Notes: generated by a model from the sequence alone, not told the origin. A DNA stretch of 46,927 nucleotides from Clostridia bacterium (GCA_017555765.1 JAFZFT010000106.1:1-46927); one strand, 5' to 3'. Positions 6,929 through 15,700 are shown, counted from the first letter of the stretch. Translations and numbers: made by a program.

Positions 6929-7969
6929 TCAGATTTTGAAGATTGTTGTGCTTACAAAGGCTTCGCCCTTCTTGAAGGTGCACTGGGGGAAGTCGGGCTG
7001 ATTGGGTGTGTCGGGATAATACTGTGTTTCAAGGCAGAAGCCGTAGTGCTTCCCGAGTGCAATACCGTCCTTGCCGGTTTCAGTGCCGTCGAGGAAGTTG
7101 CCTGTGTAAAGCTGTACGCCGGGAAGGTCGCTGTAAACCTCGAGCTTTCTGCCGCTCTGCTCGTCCTTTACCTTTGCAACGGGACGAAGCTTGCCCTTTT
7201 CACCGTTTACGCAGAAGTTGTGGTCATAGCCTCTGCACATAATGAGCTGATTGTCGTCGGCTCCGATATCTCTGCCGATTTTCTTGGGCTCTCTGAAATC
7301 AAATGCGGTACCCTCAACACTGCGAAGCTCACCTGTAGGAATGCTGAATTCGTCGGTGGGTGTGAAGTAGTCGCAGAAAAGCTGAAGCTCGTGACCGAGC
7401 ACATCGCCGTTAGCGGTAGTGCCGAGATTGAAGTAAGCGTGATTTGTCATATTGATAACTGTTTCACAATCGGGCACTGCCTTGTAGTTGATTTCAAGCT
7501 CATTGCGGTCTGTGAGAATGTATGTAACGGTAACCTCAAGGTTTCCGGGGAAGCCTTCGTTGCCGTCTGCTGAGTAGTATGAAAATTCAACTGCATCGTC
7601 GTCGATGATGATAGCCTTCCAGAGGGCACTGTTGAATTCTCCGCCGCCGTGAAGACAGGTTGTGTCCTTCTCGTTGCGGGTAACCTGATATTCCTTGCCG
7701 TCTACGGTGAATTTACCGCCGCAGATTCTGTTAGCGTACTGACCGATGATGTTGCCGGTGTAGGTGCCTGAAGCAATGTGGGATGCAACGTTGTCGAAGC
7801 CCATAATGATATCGCCCATATTGCCGTCCTTGTCGGGGCAGCAGAATGACTGAAGTGTTGCGCCTCTGGTGATTATACCTGCTGAAACACCGTTGTTGTT
7901 TTCAATTGTGTAAAGATAAACCTCTCTGCCGTCGGGCATTGTGTCGAAAAGTGTTTTTGTAACGCTCAT
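6929..7969 (-). CDS. galM: Aldose 1-epimerase (mutarotase)
   Basis: 346 aa from MSVTKT. It interconverts alpha and beta anomers of galactose or glucose in the cytoplasm. Family motifs are clear: NRICGGKF near residue 90, the catalytic His region TNHAYFNLG, the YDHNF motif, and the catalytic Glu in LETQYYPDTPNQ near the C-terminus. The longest frame begins at 7987, but that ATG has no ribosome binding site, whereas ATG 7969 has AAAGGTAAG upstream. No other galactose gene lies nearby; the partner downstream is a membrane phosphoesterase. Confidence 0.93.
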   Translation of the reverse strand: MSVTKTLFDTMPDGREVYLYTIENNNGVSAGIITRGATLQSFCCPDKDGNMGDIIMGFDNVASHIASGTYTGNIIGQYANRICGGKFTVDGKEYQVTRNEKDTTCLHGGGEFNSALWKAIIIDDDAVEFSYYSADGNEGFPGNLEVTVTYILTDRNELEINYKAVPDCETVINMTNHAYFNLGTTANGDVLGHELQLFCDYFTPTDEFSIPTGELRSVEGTAFDFREPKKIGRDIGADDNQLIMCRGYDHNFCVNGEKGKLRPVAKVKDEQSGRKLEVYSDLPGVQLYTGNFLDGTETGKDGIALGKHYGFCLETQYYPDTPNQPDFPQCTFKKGEAFVSTTIFKI

Positions 7970-7995
7970 TGGTATCTTACCTTTCATAAAAAAAT

Positions 7996-8025
7996 AACCG
8001 ATAGGTGACTGAGTCCCTACCGGTT
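7996..8025 (-). terminator. Terminator of the FHA-RodA-PBP operon / 5' hairpin of galM mRNA
   Basis: On the minus strand AACCGGTAGG pairs with CCTATCGGTT and is followed by a run of seven T. It ends the wall-synthesis operon whose last stop is at 8059. It also begins within a few bases of the likely galM transcription start, so galM mRNA would start with this hairpin. Confidence 0.8.
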
Positions 8026-8026
8026 A

Positions 8027-8055
8027 ATATTAACACATAATTTTCTGTTTGTAAA
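8027..8055 (-). promoter_or_regulatory. Probable galM promoter
   Basis: On the minus strand TTTACA (8050-8055), 17 bases, TAATAT (8027-8032), between the end of the PBP gene and the hairpin. Confidence 0.55.
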
Positions 8056-8058
8056 GAT

Positions 8059-9444
8059 TTACATTTCCCCCTGAAGAGAAAAGAGTGTCTGAAGAGTTTT
8101 ATTTGCAACGGGGATAGCATCGTTGTAGCCGATGCCGCCGTTTTGCAGACATACAACTATAGCGTAGGGGAAATCCTCTCTTTGTGAGAAGCCCACAAAC
8201 CAGGCATGGCTCTTGTCACCGATAACCTCGGCGGAGCCTGTTTTACCGCACATTTCAAGGTTGGGGAATTTCTTGTCTCCGTAATAGTTTTTTACATTGG
8301 AGCGGAGCATTTCCCCGATTTTATCTGCCGTTTCGGGAGAAAGCTTGATAGCAGTGCTTTCTGTGGTTTTTACCTGAGAAAGTGAGGAGGATTCCTCGAT
8401 GATGTAGGGGTTTACGGCAGTACCTCCGTTAGCAATTGCACCCATAAGAAGGAGCATCTGTGTGGGATTGACAAGGGTAGTGTACTGTCCGATGCCCGCC
8501 CAGCCGAGGTCGAGGTTTGTGCTCTCGGAAACATCGAAGCTGCTTCTTACAGTTGTGATTCTTCCGATGGGTACTCCCTCAGTGAAGCCTGCATTTCGTA
8601 CTGCCTGAGTCATTTTTTGGGGACCTAGCTCTATTGCAAGCTCAGCGAAAACACTGTTGCAGGAAACGTTGAGAGCTCTTTCAAAGCTCAGCTTTCCGTG
8701 GGTGCCGTTACAGATAACCTCACCGTCGCCCTCACCGTCGCCGGTTTTGTATTTACCCGTACATGTGAAGGTTCTTTCATAAATGTCGGGGATATTCTCA
8801 ATGGCGGCAATAGCGGTAACGGTTTTGAAGGTTGAGCCGGGCGTGAATACACCTGAAATTGCTCTGTTGAGATACACGCCCTCGTACTTCTGCGGATTTG
8901 AGGAAATATCCGAGGGCTTGTTTGCAGGGTCATAGGTAGGTGCGGATACCATACAGATAACCTCACCTGTTTTGTAATTGTATACGGTTACAGTACCCTT
9001 TTTGCCGTTCATAGCCTCGTAGGCGGCTTTTGAAACAGTGGCGTCAAGTGTAAGCCTTACATCACTGTCACTGTCGCCTGAAAGTATAGGATAAATGCCG
9101 TTTACTATATTGTAGCCGAGTAGATTTGCTCTGTACACTGAGTGTACACCCGTTGCGATATAGCCTGAGGAGTCGCCGATTACGTGAAGAGTTGCCTTTC
9201 GTATGCTTTCATCCTCGTTGTAGATTCTTATATCATCCTCGGTTGTGGCAAGCACTGCTCCGTTTCTGTCATATATAGTACCTGCTACTGTGAGTCCGTT
9301 TTTTGAGAAAATGTGAGTATTACAGCGGTGTGTTACCCACTGCTCGCCTTCGGCAAGGAAGGTATAAAACATAAAACCGAGTCCGAAGAAGAAGGCGAAT
9401 ACAAAAATCAGAATCGCATAGGCACGTTTTGTAATTGTTTTCAT
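8059..9444 (-). CDS. Penicillin-binding transpeptidase (PbpA/FtsI class)
   Basis: 461 aa from MKTITK. One membrane helix (about 10-30), a short N-terminal module and a transpeptidase domain with all three active-site motifs: STFK at 204-207 (nucleophile S204), SCN at 261-263 and KTG at 401-403. It cross-links peptidoglycan outside the membrane. It is shorter than typical PBP2/MrdA and resembles the PbpA type. The ATG at 9444 has AAAGGAG upstream and lies 11 bases from the stop of the RodA gene; the longer frame (from 9528) overlaps RodA and is rejected. Last gene of the FHA-RodA-PBP operon. Confidence 0.93.
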   Translation of the reverse strand: MKTITKRAYAILIFVFAFFFGLGFMFYTFLAEGEQWVTHRCNTHIFSKNGLTVAGTIYDRNGAVLATTEDDIRIYNEDESIRKATLHVIGDSSGYIATGVHSVYRANLLGYNIVNGIYPILSGDSDSDVRLTLDATVSKAAYEAMNGKKGTVTVYNYKTGEVICMVSAPTYDPANKPSDISSNPQKYEGVYLNRAISGVFTPGSTFKTVTAIAAIENIPDIYERTFTCTGKYKTGDGEGDGEVICNGTHGKLSFERALNVSCNSVFAELAIELGPQKMTQAVRNAGFTEGVPIGRITTVRSSFDVSESTNLDLGWAGIGQYTTLVNPTQMLLLMGAIANGGTAVNPYIIEESSSLSQVKTTESTAIKLSPETADKIGEMLRSNVKNYYGDKKFPNLEMCGKTGSAEVIGDKSHAWFVGFSQREDFPYAIVVCLQNGGIGYNDAIPVANKTLQTLFSLQGEM

Positions 9445-9455
9445 GGCTTCTCCTT

Positions 9456-10736
9456 TCAGGTTTTGTATGTTTGCGGGTATGCTCTTATATCCGCTGCCTT
9501 GATGAAGGCGAAAAGTGCCCAGCAGCATATTACACTCGAGCCGCCCATACTGATGAAGGGCAGAGTTACACCCGTAAGGGGCAGAAGGTCTGTTATGCCG
9601 AAAATGTTAAGGCAGGTCTGGAAGAGTATCATTGATGCCGCCGCACAGGCTGAAATCGAGTAGAAACTTGAGGGGGCATTTTTCACGCACTTTATTGCAT
9701 AAATGAGTATAACCGCAAAGGAAATAACAATAACAAAGCCGAGAATAATACCCATTTCCTCGCAAATCATACCGAAAACAAGGTCTGAGGTTTTAGCATA
9801 TACCGTACGCAATCTGCCGTTACCGATACCGAGACCGCGAAGGCCGCCGCTGACAGTGTACATAAGTACGCTTGTCTGCTGCCAGCCCTTGCCGAGGGGA
9901 TCATCCCATATGTGGCGGTAGGTTTCAAATCTTGCCGCAACGTGGGGGAGAAATATGAAGATAAGTACGGCACCGATGAGTGCGCCCGCACAGATGAAGG
10001 CTATGGAGCGGATATCGCCTGAGCGCATAAAGGCTATGACGATGAAAGCGAAGAAATAAATGAGCGCTGTACCGAAGTCCTTCATAAGGAAAAGCACACC
10101 GATGCATCCCATTGAGAAAAGGATGTAAAGGTATATGTTTTTTGATGTGAGAAGCTTATCGAGGGTAGCCGCACCGACGAAGATGAATACTATTTTCATA
10201 AACTCCGAGGGCTGAACGGAAAGGCTTCCGATGTAAATCCAGTTGTATGCGCCGTTGATGGGACCTACCGCAACCTTGATGTAAAGAAATGCGGCGGCAA
10301 AGAGAGGCAGAGCGATAACACCGATGTATTTGCGTATTTTCATAACCCGGTTTACGTCCTTTATAAACCAGAGTATAAAATCGTAAAGGAAAACGCCGAC
10401 AAATACTGTTATCATCTGCTTGAGCATAGCCTTACTGCCGTCTGCACTTGCAATAAGGCACAGACCTATACCGCTCAGGAAGAAGGCGATGAATTCAAGC
10501 TCGAAGTTGGTCTTTTTCATTGCAAAGTGCATCACTGTTACGTACATCCACTCGAAGGAAACGTAAACGCACAGAAGAAGTGCTGAAAAGAAGCCGTCAG
10601 TCTCACCTGAAAATACTACGGGAAGGAAGGATGTCCACTGAAAGACAGTGAGTATAAGAAGTATAAAGGTCTTACCTACATATCTGTGTCTGTATCTTAT
10701 CTTGTCGGATAAGGATTTTTTCTCTTTCTGTCTCAT
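9456..10736 (-). CDS. FtsW/RodA/SpoVE-family glycosyltransferase
   Basis: 426 aa with about ten membrane helices. SEDS-family residues are visible: INGAYNWIYIGSLSVQPSEF (the conserved GA-W and QPSEF motifs), GTALIYF, and PLTGVTLPFISMGGSS near the C-terminus. SEDS proteins polymerise lipid II together with a cognate class B PBP, here the gene immediately downstream. Its ribosome binding site (AAGGAGG) is built into the last codons of the FHA gene, only 4 bases away. Whether it acts in elongation, division or sporulation cannot be told from sequence. Confidence 0.93.
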   Translation of the reverse strand: MRQKEKKSLSDKIRYRHRYVGKTFILLILTVFQWTSFLPVVFSGETDGFFSALLLCVYVSFEWMYVTVMHFAMKKTNFELEFIAFFLSGIGLCLIASADGSKAMLKQMITVFVGVFLYDFILWFIKDVNRVMKIRKYIGVIALPLFAAAFLYIKVAVGPINGAYNWIYIGSLSVQPSEFMKIVFIFVGAATLDKLLTSKNIYLYILFSMGCIGVLFLMKDFGTALIYFFAFIVIAFMRSGDIRSIAFICAGALIGAVLIFIFLPHVAARFETYRHIWDDPLGKGWQQTSVLMYTVSGGLRGLGIGNGRLRTVYAKTSDLVFGMICEEMGIILGFVIVISFAVILIYAIKCVKNAPSSFYSISACAAASMILFQTCLNIFGITDLLPLTGVTLPFISMGGSSVICCWALFAFIKAADIRAYPQTYKT

Positions 10737-10740
10737 AGCC

Positions 10741-11511
10741 TTACCTCCTTATACTGAATTTCAGCGTTTCAGTACCCATTGATATTACATCGCCGTCGAA
10801 AAGAAGCTGAGGTGAGGTTACTCTTCTGCCGTTGAGGAAGGTACCGTTTGTTGAGCCGCAATCGTCGATTGCCCAGCCGTCCTCGTAAAGGATAAGCTCA
10901 CAGTGACTGCGGGAGACACCACGTCCTGCAAGGCGGATATCGGTTTTAGGTGCCACGCCGATGCTGACACGGTTTCCGTCAAGTATAAAGACCTCTCCCG
11001 TGCGAGGGTTAACCATTCTGGGCTGTGTATAGAAGTCGTGCTGAGGCTGTTGCTTTTGCTTTTGCTTTGTTTTGGTGGGAGTACCTTTCTTGGTGGTTTT
11101 ACCTACTCTCTGTACGGGGTCGTCGATGATGTCGAAGCGGAAATCCATATTCGCAAAGGTGAGTCTGTCTCCGCTTGTGAGTGTACCTTTTTCGTCAACC
11201 CGCTTGCCGTTTATTTTTATACCGTGCTTCGAGCCGACGTCGTATATATACCAGCCGTCTATTCGTCTCGAAAGTACGGCATGAGTACGTGATATAGCCT
11301 TATACCTTATTATTATATCGCAGGAATTGCTTCTTCCGATTGATGTTTCCCACATGTTCAGCGGGTGCCTTTCACCTGTGTGCATATCGGTGATGTAGGC
11401 GTATATTTTCTCCTTCGGATGACCGAGAAGGAGCGACATAATACACCTTGAAAGAAGTACTATTCCGAGAAAAGGAAGGATATATCTGGAGAGTGCAGTT
11501 ATAAATTCCAT
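10741..11511 (-). CDS. Membrane protein with two FHA domains
   Basis: 256 aa. An N-terminal helix (about 10-29) anchors a cytoplasmic part with two forkhead-associated domains joined by a Lys/Gln-rich linker (136-160). FHA1 shows GRS at 59-61, SRTH at 74-77, GSKHG at 93-97 and NG at 101-102. FHA2 shows IG at 184-185, SRSH at 200-203 and STNGTFLNG at 220-228. Such domains bind phosphothreonine. As first gene of the operon it probably links Ser/Thr-kinase signalling to the RodA/PBP pair, but no kinase or phosphatase gene is in the window. Confidence 0.92.
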   Translation of the reverse strand: MEFITALSRYILPFLGIVLLSRCIMSLLLGHPKEKIYAYITDMHTGERHPLNMWETSIGRSNSCDIIIRYKAISRTHAVLSRRIDGWYIYDVGSKHGIKINGKRVDEKGTLTSGDRLTFANMDFRFDIIDDPVQRVGKTTKKGTPTKTKQKQKQQPQHDFYTQPRMVNPRTGEVFILDGNRVSIGVAPKTDIRLAGRGVSRSHCELILYEDGWAIDDCGSTNGTFLNGRRVTSPQLLFDGDVISMGTETLKFSIRR

Positions 11512-11545
11512 AAATACCTCCTGAATATTATTTTATACTGATTAA

Positions 11546-11573
11546 ATGATAACTATAAATATTTTTTTGTCAA
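11546..11573 (-). promoter_or_regulatory. Promoter of the FHA-RodA-PBP operon
   Basis: On the minus strand TTGACA (11568-11573), 16 bases, TATCAT (11546-11551). Confidence 0.55.
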
Positions 11574-11595
11574 CTCCTTGTATAACTATTTTTTA

Positions 11596-11624
11596 TTGAC
11601 AAAAACTATGAAAGATGATAAAGT
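11596..11624 (+). promoter_or_regulatory. Rubrerythrin promoter
   Basis: TTGACA (11596-11601), 17 bases, TAAAGT (11619-11624). No clear PerR-type operator is seen between it and the gene. Confidence 0.65.
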
Positions 11625-11668
11625 AAAGCAAGGGTGTAACCCTATTTTTAGAATATGGAGGAATAATT

Positions 11669-12202
11669 ATGGAACTCAAAGGTTCAAAGACTGAAAGAAA
11701 TCTTATGGAAGCTTTTGCCGGTGAATCACAGGCAAGAAATAAGTACACATACTTCGCTTCAGTAGCTAAGAAGGAAGGCTATCAGCAGATTGCCGCTATC
11801 TTTGAGGCAACAGCAAACAACGAAAAGGAGCACGCAAAGCTCTGGTTCAAGGCTCTCGGTGAGCTCGGTAACACTGCAGAAAACCTTGCAGCTGCAGCGG
11901 CAGGCGAAAACTACGAGTGGACAGATATGTATGACCGCTTTGCAAAGGAAGCTGAAGAAGAAGGCTTCGTAGAGCTTGCAGCAAAGTTCAGAATGGTAGC
12001 TGCTATCGAAAAGAGCCACGAGGAAAGATACCGCGCACTTCTTTCAAATGTTGAAATGCAGAAGGTATTCGAAAAGGCTGAAGAGACCATGTGGGAATGC
12101 CGCAACTGCGGTCACCTTGTAATGGGCAAGAAGTCACCTGAAATCTGCCCTGTATGTGCTCATCCTCAGAGCTACTTCGAAGTACGCAAGGAAAACTATT
12201 AA
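11669..12202 (+). CDS. rbr: Rubrerythrin
   Basis: 177 aa, full length. An N-terminal ferritin-like four-helix domain carries the diiron ligands (E19, E52-x2-H55, E93 region, E114-x2-H117). A C-terminal rubredoxin domain has C144-x2-C147 and C160-x2-C163. It reduces hydrogen peroxide in the cytoplasm of anaerobes using electrons from rubredoxin or NAD(P)H-linked partners. GGAGG lies just upstream of the ATG. Single-gene unit with its own promoter and terminator. Confidence 0.97.
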   Translation: MELKGSKTERNLMEAFAGESQARNKYTYFASVAKKEGYQQIAAIFEATANNEKEHAKLWFKALGELGNTAENLAAAAAGENYEWTDMYDRFAKEAEEEGFVELAAKFRMVAAIEKSHEERYRALLSNVEMQKVFEKAEETMWECRNCGHLVMGKKSPEICPVCAHPQSYFEVRKENY

Positions 12203-12212
12203 TAAAAACAAA

Positions 12213-12246
12213 CGGAGTACCGATAAGGTGCTCCGTAGTTTTTTTG
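12213..12246 (+). terminator. Rubrerythrin terminator
   Basis: Stem ACGGAGTACC with GGTGCTCCGT followed by a run of T. Confidence 0.85.
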
Positions 12247-12483
12247 TCAGGCGGCTGACAGTGTCCTTGTGTGATGATTAAGGAGAATATTATATGCTTT
12301 TTCAGCGTTCACAAAGGCGAGTCTTGCCCTTGTAAGAATGCCTTCGAGCAAAATTACGGTACAGTAGGGGAATTTCTTTCCCGAAAAGGCAAAGCGGAAC
12401 AGAAGCTTGTTGAAAAATTCCGTAATAAAGCCCGATAAAATCATTTGCAACGACAGTAAAACAAGTTTTTTCTTTAAATTCAT
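12247..12483 (-). CDS. Small hypothetical protein, 78 aa
   Basis: Begins MNLKKKLVLLSLQMILSG, a short basic N-terminus and hydrophobic helix, followed by a moderately hydrophobic remainder. AAAGGAG lies nine bases upstream of the ATG. Its stop abuts the rubrerythrin terminator. No family is recognised. An overlapping frame (12302-12559 minus) has no comparable ribosome binding site and is not called. Support is the ribosome binding site and the helix only. Confidence 0.45.
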   Translation of the reverse strand: MNLKKKLVLLSLQMILSGFITEFFNKLLFRFAFSGKKFPYCTVILLEGILTRARLAFVNAEKAYNILLNHHTRTLSAA

Positions 12484-12604
12484 CTTTTCCTGCTCCTTTA
12501 CAGTTTCTTTTTACAAAACAACTATCACTTGTGGTTGTTTCGACCTTATAATACAACACGTGGTAGAGGAAATATAGGGGATTTTGTCGATGAAAATATT
12601 TTTC

Positions 12605-12633
12605 TTTACTTTTTCATCGGAGTATGCTATTTT
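12605..12633 (+). promoter_or_regulatory. Promoter of the 96-aa membrane protein gene
   Basis: TTTACT (12605-12610), 17 bases, TATTTT (12628-12633). Confidence 0.5.
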
Positions 12634-12653
12634 TAAGAAAAGGAGGGATTTTT

Positions 12654-12944
12654 ATGTTTGATAACATAGGCAGAAAAATAAAGTACATAGCGAGAATAGG
12701 CTTTTGGACGGGCATAATTTTCTCTGTCATAATGGGACTGATTTTTATGTCCGACGGAATAAGCGGTGCTCTGTTCTACTTCGCTTTTTGTCCGCTTGTG
12801 TCATGGGTAGCTTCAATTTTTGTTTATGGGTTCGGCGAGCTGGTGGATAACAGGGCTGAATCAAAAAAGCTTCTTAAATATTTAGCAGATGCCGAGCGCA
12901 AAAGAGCTGCTAAGGAAAATTCTGAAGAAGCTTCTGTTGAATGA
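12654..12944 (+). CDS. Small membrane protein of unknown function, 96 aa
   Basis: From MFDNIGRKIK, with AAGGAGGG upstream of the ATG at 12654. Two hydrophobic helices (about 13-35 and 40-65) are followed by a charged cytoplasmic tail (SKKLLKYLADAERKRAAKEN). The two-helix plus charged-tail layout is common in small Firmicute membrane proteins; no function is known to me. Single-gene unit with promoter and terminator. Confidence 0.75.
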   Translation: MFDNIGRKIKYIARIGFWTGIIFSVIMGLIFMSDGISGALFYFAFCPLVSWVASIFVYGFGELVDNRAESKKLLKYLADAERKRAAKENSEEASVE

Positions 12945-12972
12945 TATTTGGTATAGGGTACAACAAAATAAA

Positions 12973-13003
12973 AAAGCTCACACTTTTCAGTGTGAGCTTT
13001 TTG
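12973..13003. terminator. Bidirectional terminator between the 96-aa gene and gap
   Basis: Stem AGCTCACAC with GTGTGAGCT, with T-rich sequence on both sides. Confidence 0.85.
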
Positions 13004-13019
13004 TATCGGTTAGTTAAAC

Positions 13020-14033
13020 TTATGCAAGCTCTGCGAAGTACTTGATTGTACGAACCATCTGGCTTGTGTATGAGTTTTCGTTGTCGTACCATGCAACAAC
13101 CTGAACCTGATAGAGACCGTCGCTGATCTTTGTTACCATTGTCTGAGTAGCATCGAAGAGTGAACCGTATCTGATACCAACGATATCTGATGAAACGAGT
13201 TCTTCTTCTGTGTAACCGAATGAATCTGAAGCAGCAGCCTTCATAGCAGCGTTGATGCCTTCCTTAGTAACGTCGTCACCCTTAACAACTGCAACAAGGA
13301 TTGTTGTTGAGCCTGTGGGAGTGGGAACTCTCTGAGCTGAGCCGATAAGCTTGCCGTTGAGCTCGGGAATTACAAGGCCGATAGCCTTAGCAGCACCTGT
13401 TGAGTTGGGAACGATGTTAGCAGCAGCAGCACGTGCTCTTCTGAGGTCACCCTTTCTGTGAGGACCGTCAAGAACCATCTGATCACCTGTGTAAGCGTGA
13501 ACAGTTGTCATGATACCGCTCTGGATAGCAGCGTAATCGTTGAGAGCCTTAGCCATGGGAGCAAGGCAGTTTGTTGTGCATGATGCAGCAGAGATGATTG
13601 TATCTTCAGCTGTAAGAGTACCTTCGTTAACTGAGTAAACGATTGTCTTGAGGTCGTTACCTGCGGGAGCAGAAATAACTACCTTCTTAGCACCTGCGTT
13701 GATGTGAGCCATTGACTTGTCCTTTGAGCAGTAGAAACCTGTGCACTCGAGAACAACGTCTACACCAAGCTCGCCCCAAGGACATTCGTTAGCGTCCTTA
13801 ACTGCGTAGATCTTGATTTCCTTGCCGTCAACTGTGATTGAATCTTCACCAGCTTCTACAGTGTGACCTTCGTATCTGCCCTGAGCAGTGTCGTACTTGA
13901 GAAGGTGAGCAAGCATCTTGGGGCTTGTGAGGTCGTTGATAGCAACAACTTCATAACCTTCTGCGCCGAACATCTGGCGGAAAGCAAGACGACCGATACG
14001 ACCGAAACCGTTAATAGCAACTTTTACTGACAT
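13020..14033 (-). CDS. gap: Glyceraldehyde-3-phosphate dehydrogenase, type I
   Basis: 337 aa. It converts glyceraldehyde-3-phosphate, phosphate and NAD+ to 1,3-bisphosphoglycerate in glycolysis. An N-terminal Rossmann motif ([14 protein letters not shown]) and the catalytic segment [13 protein letters not shown] with the active-site Cys near residue 153 are intact, as are HAYTGDQ and the C-terminal WYDNENSY motif. GGAGG precedes the ATG. It is a single-gene unit. Codon use is strongly biased, as expected for a highly expressed gene. Confidence 0.98.
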   Translation of the reverse strand: MSVKVAINGFGRIGRLAFRQMFGAEGYEVVAINDLTSPKMLAHLLKYDTAQGRYEGHTVEAGEDSITVDGKEIKIYAVKDANECPWGELGVDVVLECTGFYCSKDKSMAHINAGAKKVVISAPAGNDLKTIVYSVNEGTLTAEDTIISAASCTTNCLAPMAKALNDYAAIQSGIMTTVHAYTGDQMVLDGPHRKGDLRRARAAAANIVPNSTGAAKAIGLVIPELNGKLIGSAQRVPTPTGSTTILVAVVKGDDVTKEGINAAMKAAASDSFGYTEEELVSSDIVGIRYGSLFDATQTMVTKISDGLYQVQVVAWYDNENSYTSQMVRTIKYFAELA

Positions 14034-14082
14034 AATGATTTACCTCCAAAAAATGTTTTTGAAATAAAAATTAACCTTTACT

Positions 14083-14111
14083 ATATTAACTGATTTTGCA
14101 GAAATTTTCAA
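14083..14111 (-). promoter_or_regulatory. gap promoter
   Basis: On the minus strand TTGAAA (14106-14111), 17 bases, TAATAT (14083-14088). Confidence 0.6.
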
Positions 14112-14254
14112 CCTTTTTTCTGACTTTTTTTAAAGTTTTGTAATTGTTTACAAAAAGAGGGGGTAACAAGGCTCTTTTGGTAGTAGTCTGCCTAAACAAT
14201 ATTAATGCTGTGATATAGCGCAATGTACTGCGGTATATAGGTAAAGAGGTTGTT

Positions 14255-14818
14255 TTACAGAATTCCGAGCGCCTTTGCCTTTTCTCTGAGAGCCTGGAAG
14301 TCGCTGAGGGCGAGGGGCTTGTTGGTCTCGTACCTGAGAAGTGCCGACGGGTGGAAGGTACCCATAAAGAGTATTCCGCCCTTTTCAAAAAACTTTCCGT
14401 GCTGAGATGTGACTCTGAAATCGGGTGAGATAAGCTTCTGCGCTGCAATTCTTCCGAGACATACAATTATATCCGGCTTTATTTCCCGTGCCTGCCGACG
14501 GAGCCATCCGATACATACGTCCTGCTCTTCTTCTTTGGGGTCTCGGTTTCCTTCAGGTCTGCATTTGACGATGTTGGCAATGTATATGTTCTCCTTGCGG
14601 CTGAGTCCGACAAGCTCGAGGTATTTATCTAAAAGCTGACCGCTTTTGCCTACAAAGGGCTCACCCTGAATATCCTCCTGCTCACCGGGGCCTTCACCGA
14701 CAAACATAATACGTGCGTTTTCGTTGCCGACACCGAAGACTACCTGACGTGCACCCTTGCGCAGAGGACAGGCAGTACAGTCGAGACATTCCTTTTTAAG
14801 CTCTTCAAGTACTGACAT
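14255..14818 (-). CDS. Uracil-DNA glycosylase, family 4 (iron-sulfur type)
   Basis: 187 aa. It removes uracil from DNA to start base-excision repair. The N-terminal Cys cluster (CLDCTACPL, C11/C14/C17) and a later VKCRPEGNR Cys fit the [4Fe-4S] ligands of family 4/5 enzymes. The catalytic segment GEGPGEQEDIQGEPFVGKSG and the C-terminal HPSALLR motif are present. Family 4 enzymes are typical of thermophiles and many anaerobes. GAGGAAAT precedes the ATG. The 220 bases between it and gap hold the gap promoter and no other gene. Confidence 0.94.
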   Translation of the reverse strand: MSVLEELKKECLDCTACPLRKGARQVVFGVGNENARIMFVGEGPGEQEDIQGEPFVGKSGQLLDKYLELVGLSRKENIYIANIVKCRPEGNRDPKEEEQDVCIGWLRRQAREIKPDIIVCLGRIAAQKLISPDFRVTSQHGKFFEKGGILFMGTFHPSALLRYETNKPLALSDFQALREKAKALGIL

Positions 14819-14850
14819 AATTATTTCCTCACTTTTTGATGTATCCTTGC

Positions 14851-14895
14851 GGACACGGCTCGCCGTGTTCCTGCTAGTCCCTAATCCCTATTCTA
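14851..14895. repeat. Dispersed palindromic repeat (GGACACGGC type) plus short tail
   Basis: Palindrome GGACACGGC/GCCGTGTTC followed by a CTAATCCCTA motif. The first part recurs at 16558-16580, 44282-44305 and 45225-45245; the second is the inverse of the GGGATTA tract at 28405-28440. Confidence 0.7.
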
Positions 14896-14925
14896 CCACA
14901 TTTTCAACTTTTTTCAATTTCTCTG

Positions 14926-14954
14926 TTGAATTTAGTAAGAATTTGTTGTAAAAT
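14926..14954 (+). promoter_or_regulatory. pduL promoter
   Basis: TTGAAT (14926-14931), 17 bases, TAAAAT (14949-14954). Confidence 0.65.
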
Positions 14955-14989
14955 ACTCTGGTAAATTATTTCTACGGAGGTTAAATATA

Positions 14990-15562
14990 ATGAACAGACC
15001 CGTTTTAGTTGAAACATCAGCAAGACATATTCATGTAAGCAGAAGAGTGCTCGATATCCTTTTCGGTGAAGGCTACGAGCTCACAAAGAAGAAGGATCTT
15101 TCACAGCCCGGTCAGTACGCTTGTGAAGAAAGAGTACAGGTTATCGGCCCCAAGGGCTCATTCCCCGGCGTATCAATTCTCGGTCCCGTACGTCCCGAAA
15201 CACAGGTTGAGCTTTCAGCAGGTGATGCACGTTCAATCGGCGTTAAGGCTCCCATCCGTGAGAGCGGCGATCTTGAGGGCAGCGGTCCCTGCAAGCTTGT
15301 AGGTCCCAAGGGTGAGGTTGAGCTCAATGATGGTGTTATCATCGCAAAGAGACATATCCACATGACTCCCGCAGACGCTGAAAAGTACAATCTTGTTGAC
15401 AAGCAGATTGTTAACGTTAAGGTTGAAACCGACGGCAGATCACTTATCTTCGGTGACGTTATCGTAAGAGTAAGCCCCTCATACGCACTTGCAATGCACA
15501 TCGATACAGATGAAAGCAATGCTGCATCATGTGTACCCAATATGCAGGGAGATATCCTTTAA
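14990..15562 (+). CDS. pduL: PduL-type phosphate acyltransferase
   Basis: 190 aa. It exchanges CoA and phosphate on acetyl/propanoyl groups (acyl-CoA to acyl-phosphate). The two duplicated beta-barrel halves each carry a zinc-binding motif: RHIH at 12-15 and RHIH at 121-124. There is no N-terminal encapsulation peptide and no microcompartment gene nearby, so this is likely the housekeeping form that replaces Pta in acetate formation from acetyl-CoA, for example that made by the PFOR encoded at 39717. CGGAGG precedes the ATG. Acetate kinase is not in the window. Confidence 0.95.
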   Translation: MNRPVLVETSARHIHVSRRVLDILFGEGYELTKKKDLSQPGQYACEERVQVIGPKGSFPGVSILGPVRPETQVELSAGDARSIGVKAPIRESGDLEGSGPCKLVGPKGEVELNDGVIIAKRHIHMTPADAEKYNLVDKQIVNVKVETDGRSLIFGDVIVRVSPSYALAMHIDTDESNAASCVPNMQGDIL

Positions 15563-15603
15563 TAGCACTGCCGCATTAAGCGCAGACCAAAAACAAACCC
15601 AAT

Positions 15604-15644
15604 AGCAGATATTTTAAAGGTTTCTATAACTTAAAATATCTGCT
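15604..15644 (+). terminator. pduL terminator
   Basis: 14-bp perfect stem AGCAGATATTTTAA / TTAAAATATCTGCT followed by an AT-rich tail. Confidence 0.75.
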
Positions 15645-15700
15645 TAATATTTTATTTCAGCAGGTTTCAGGGTTGTGTTAATGATGTTTGTTTTTTAGAC

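Noticed and set aside
6911..7573. 220-codon plus-strand frame opposite galM
   Set aside because: Shadow frame; the minus-strand product is a clear mutarotase with all motifs.
12302..12559. 85-codon minus-strand frame overlapping the 78-aa gene
   Set aside because: No good ribosome binding site; the overlapping frame 12247-12483 has one.
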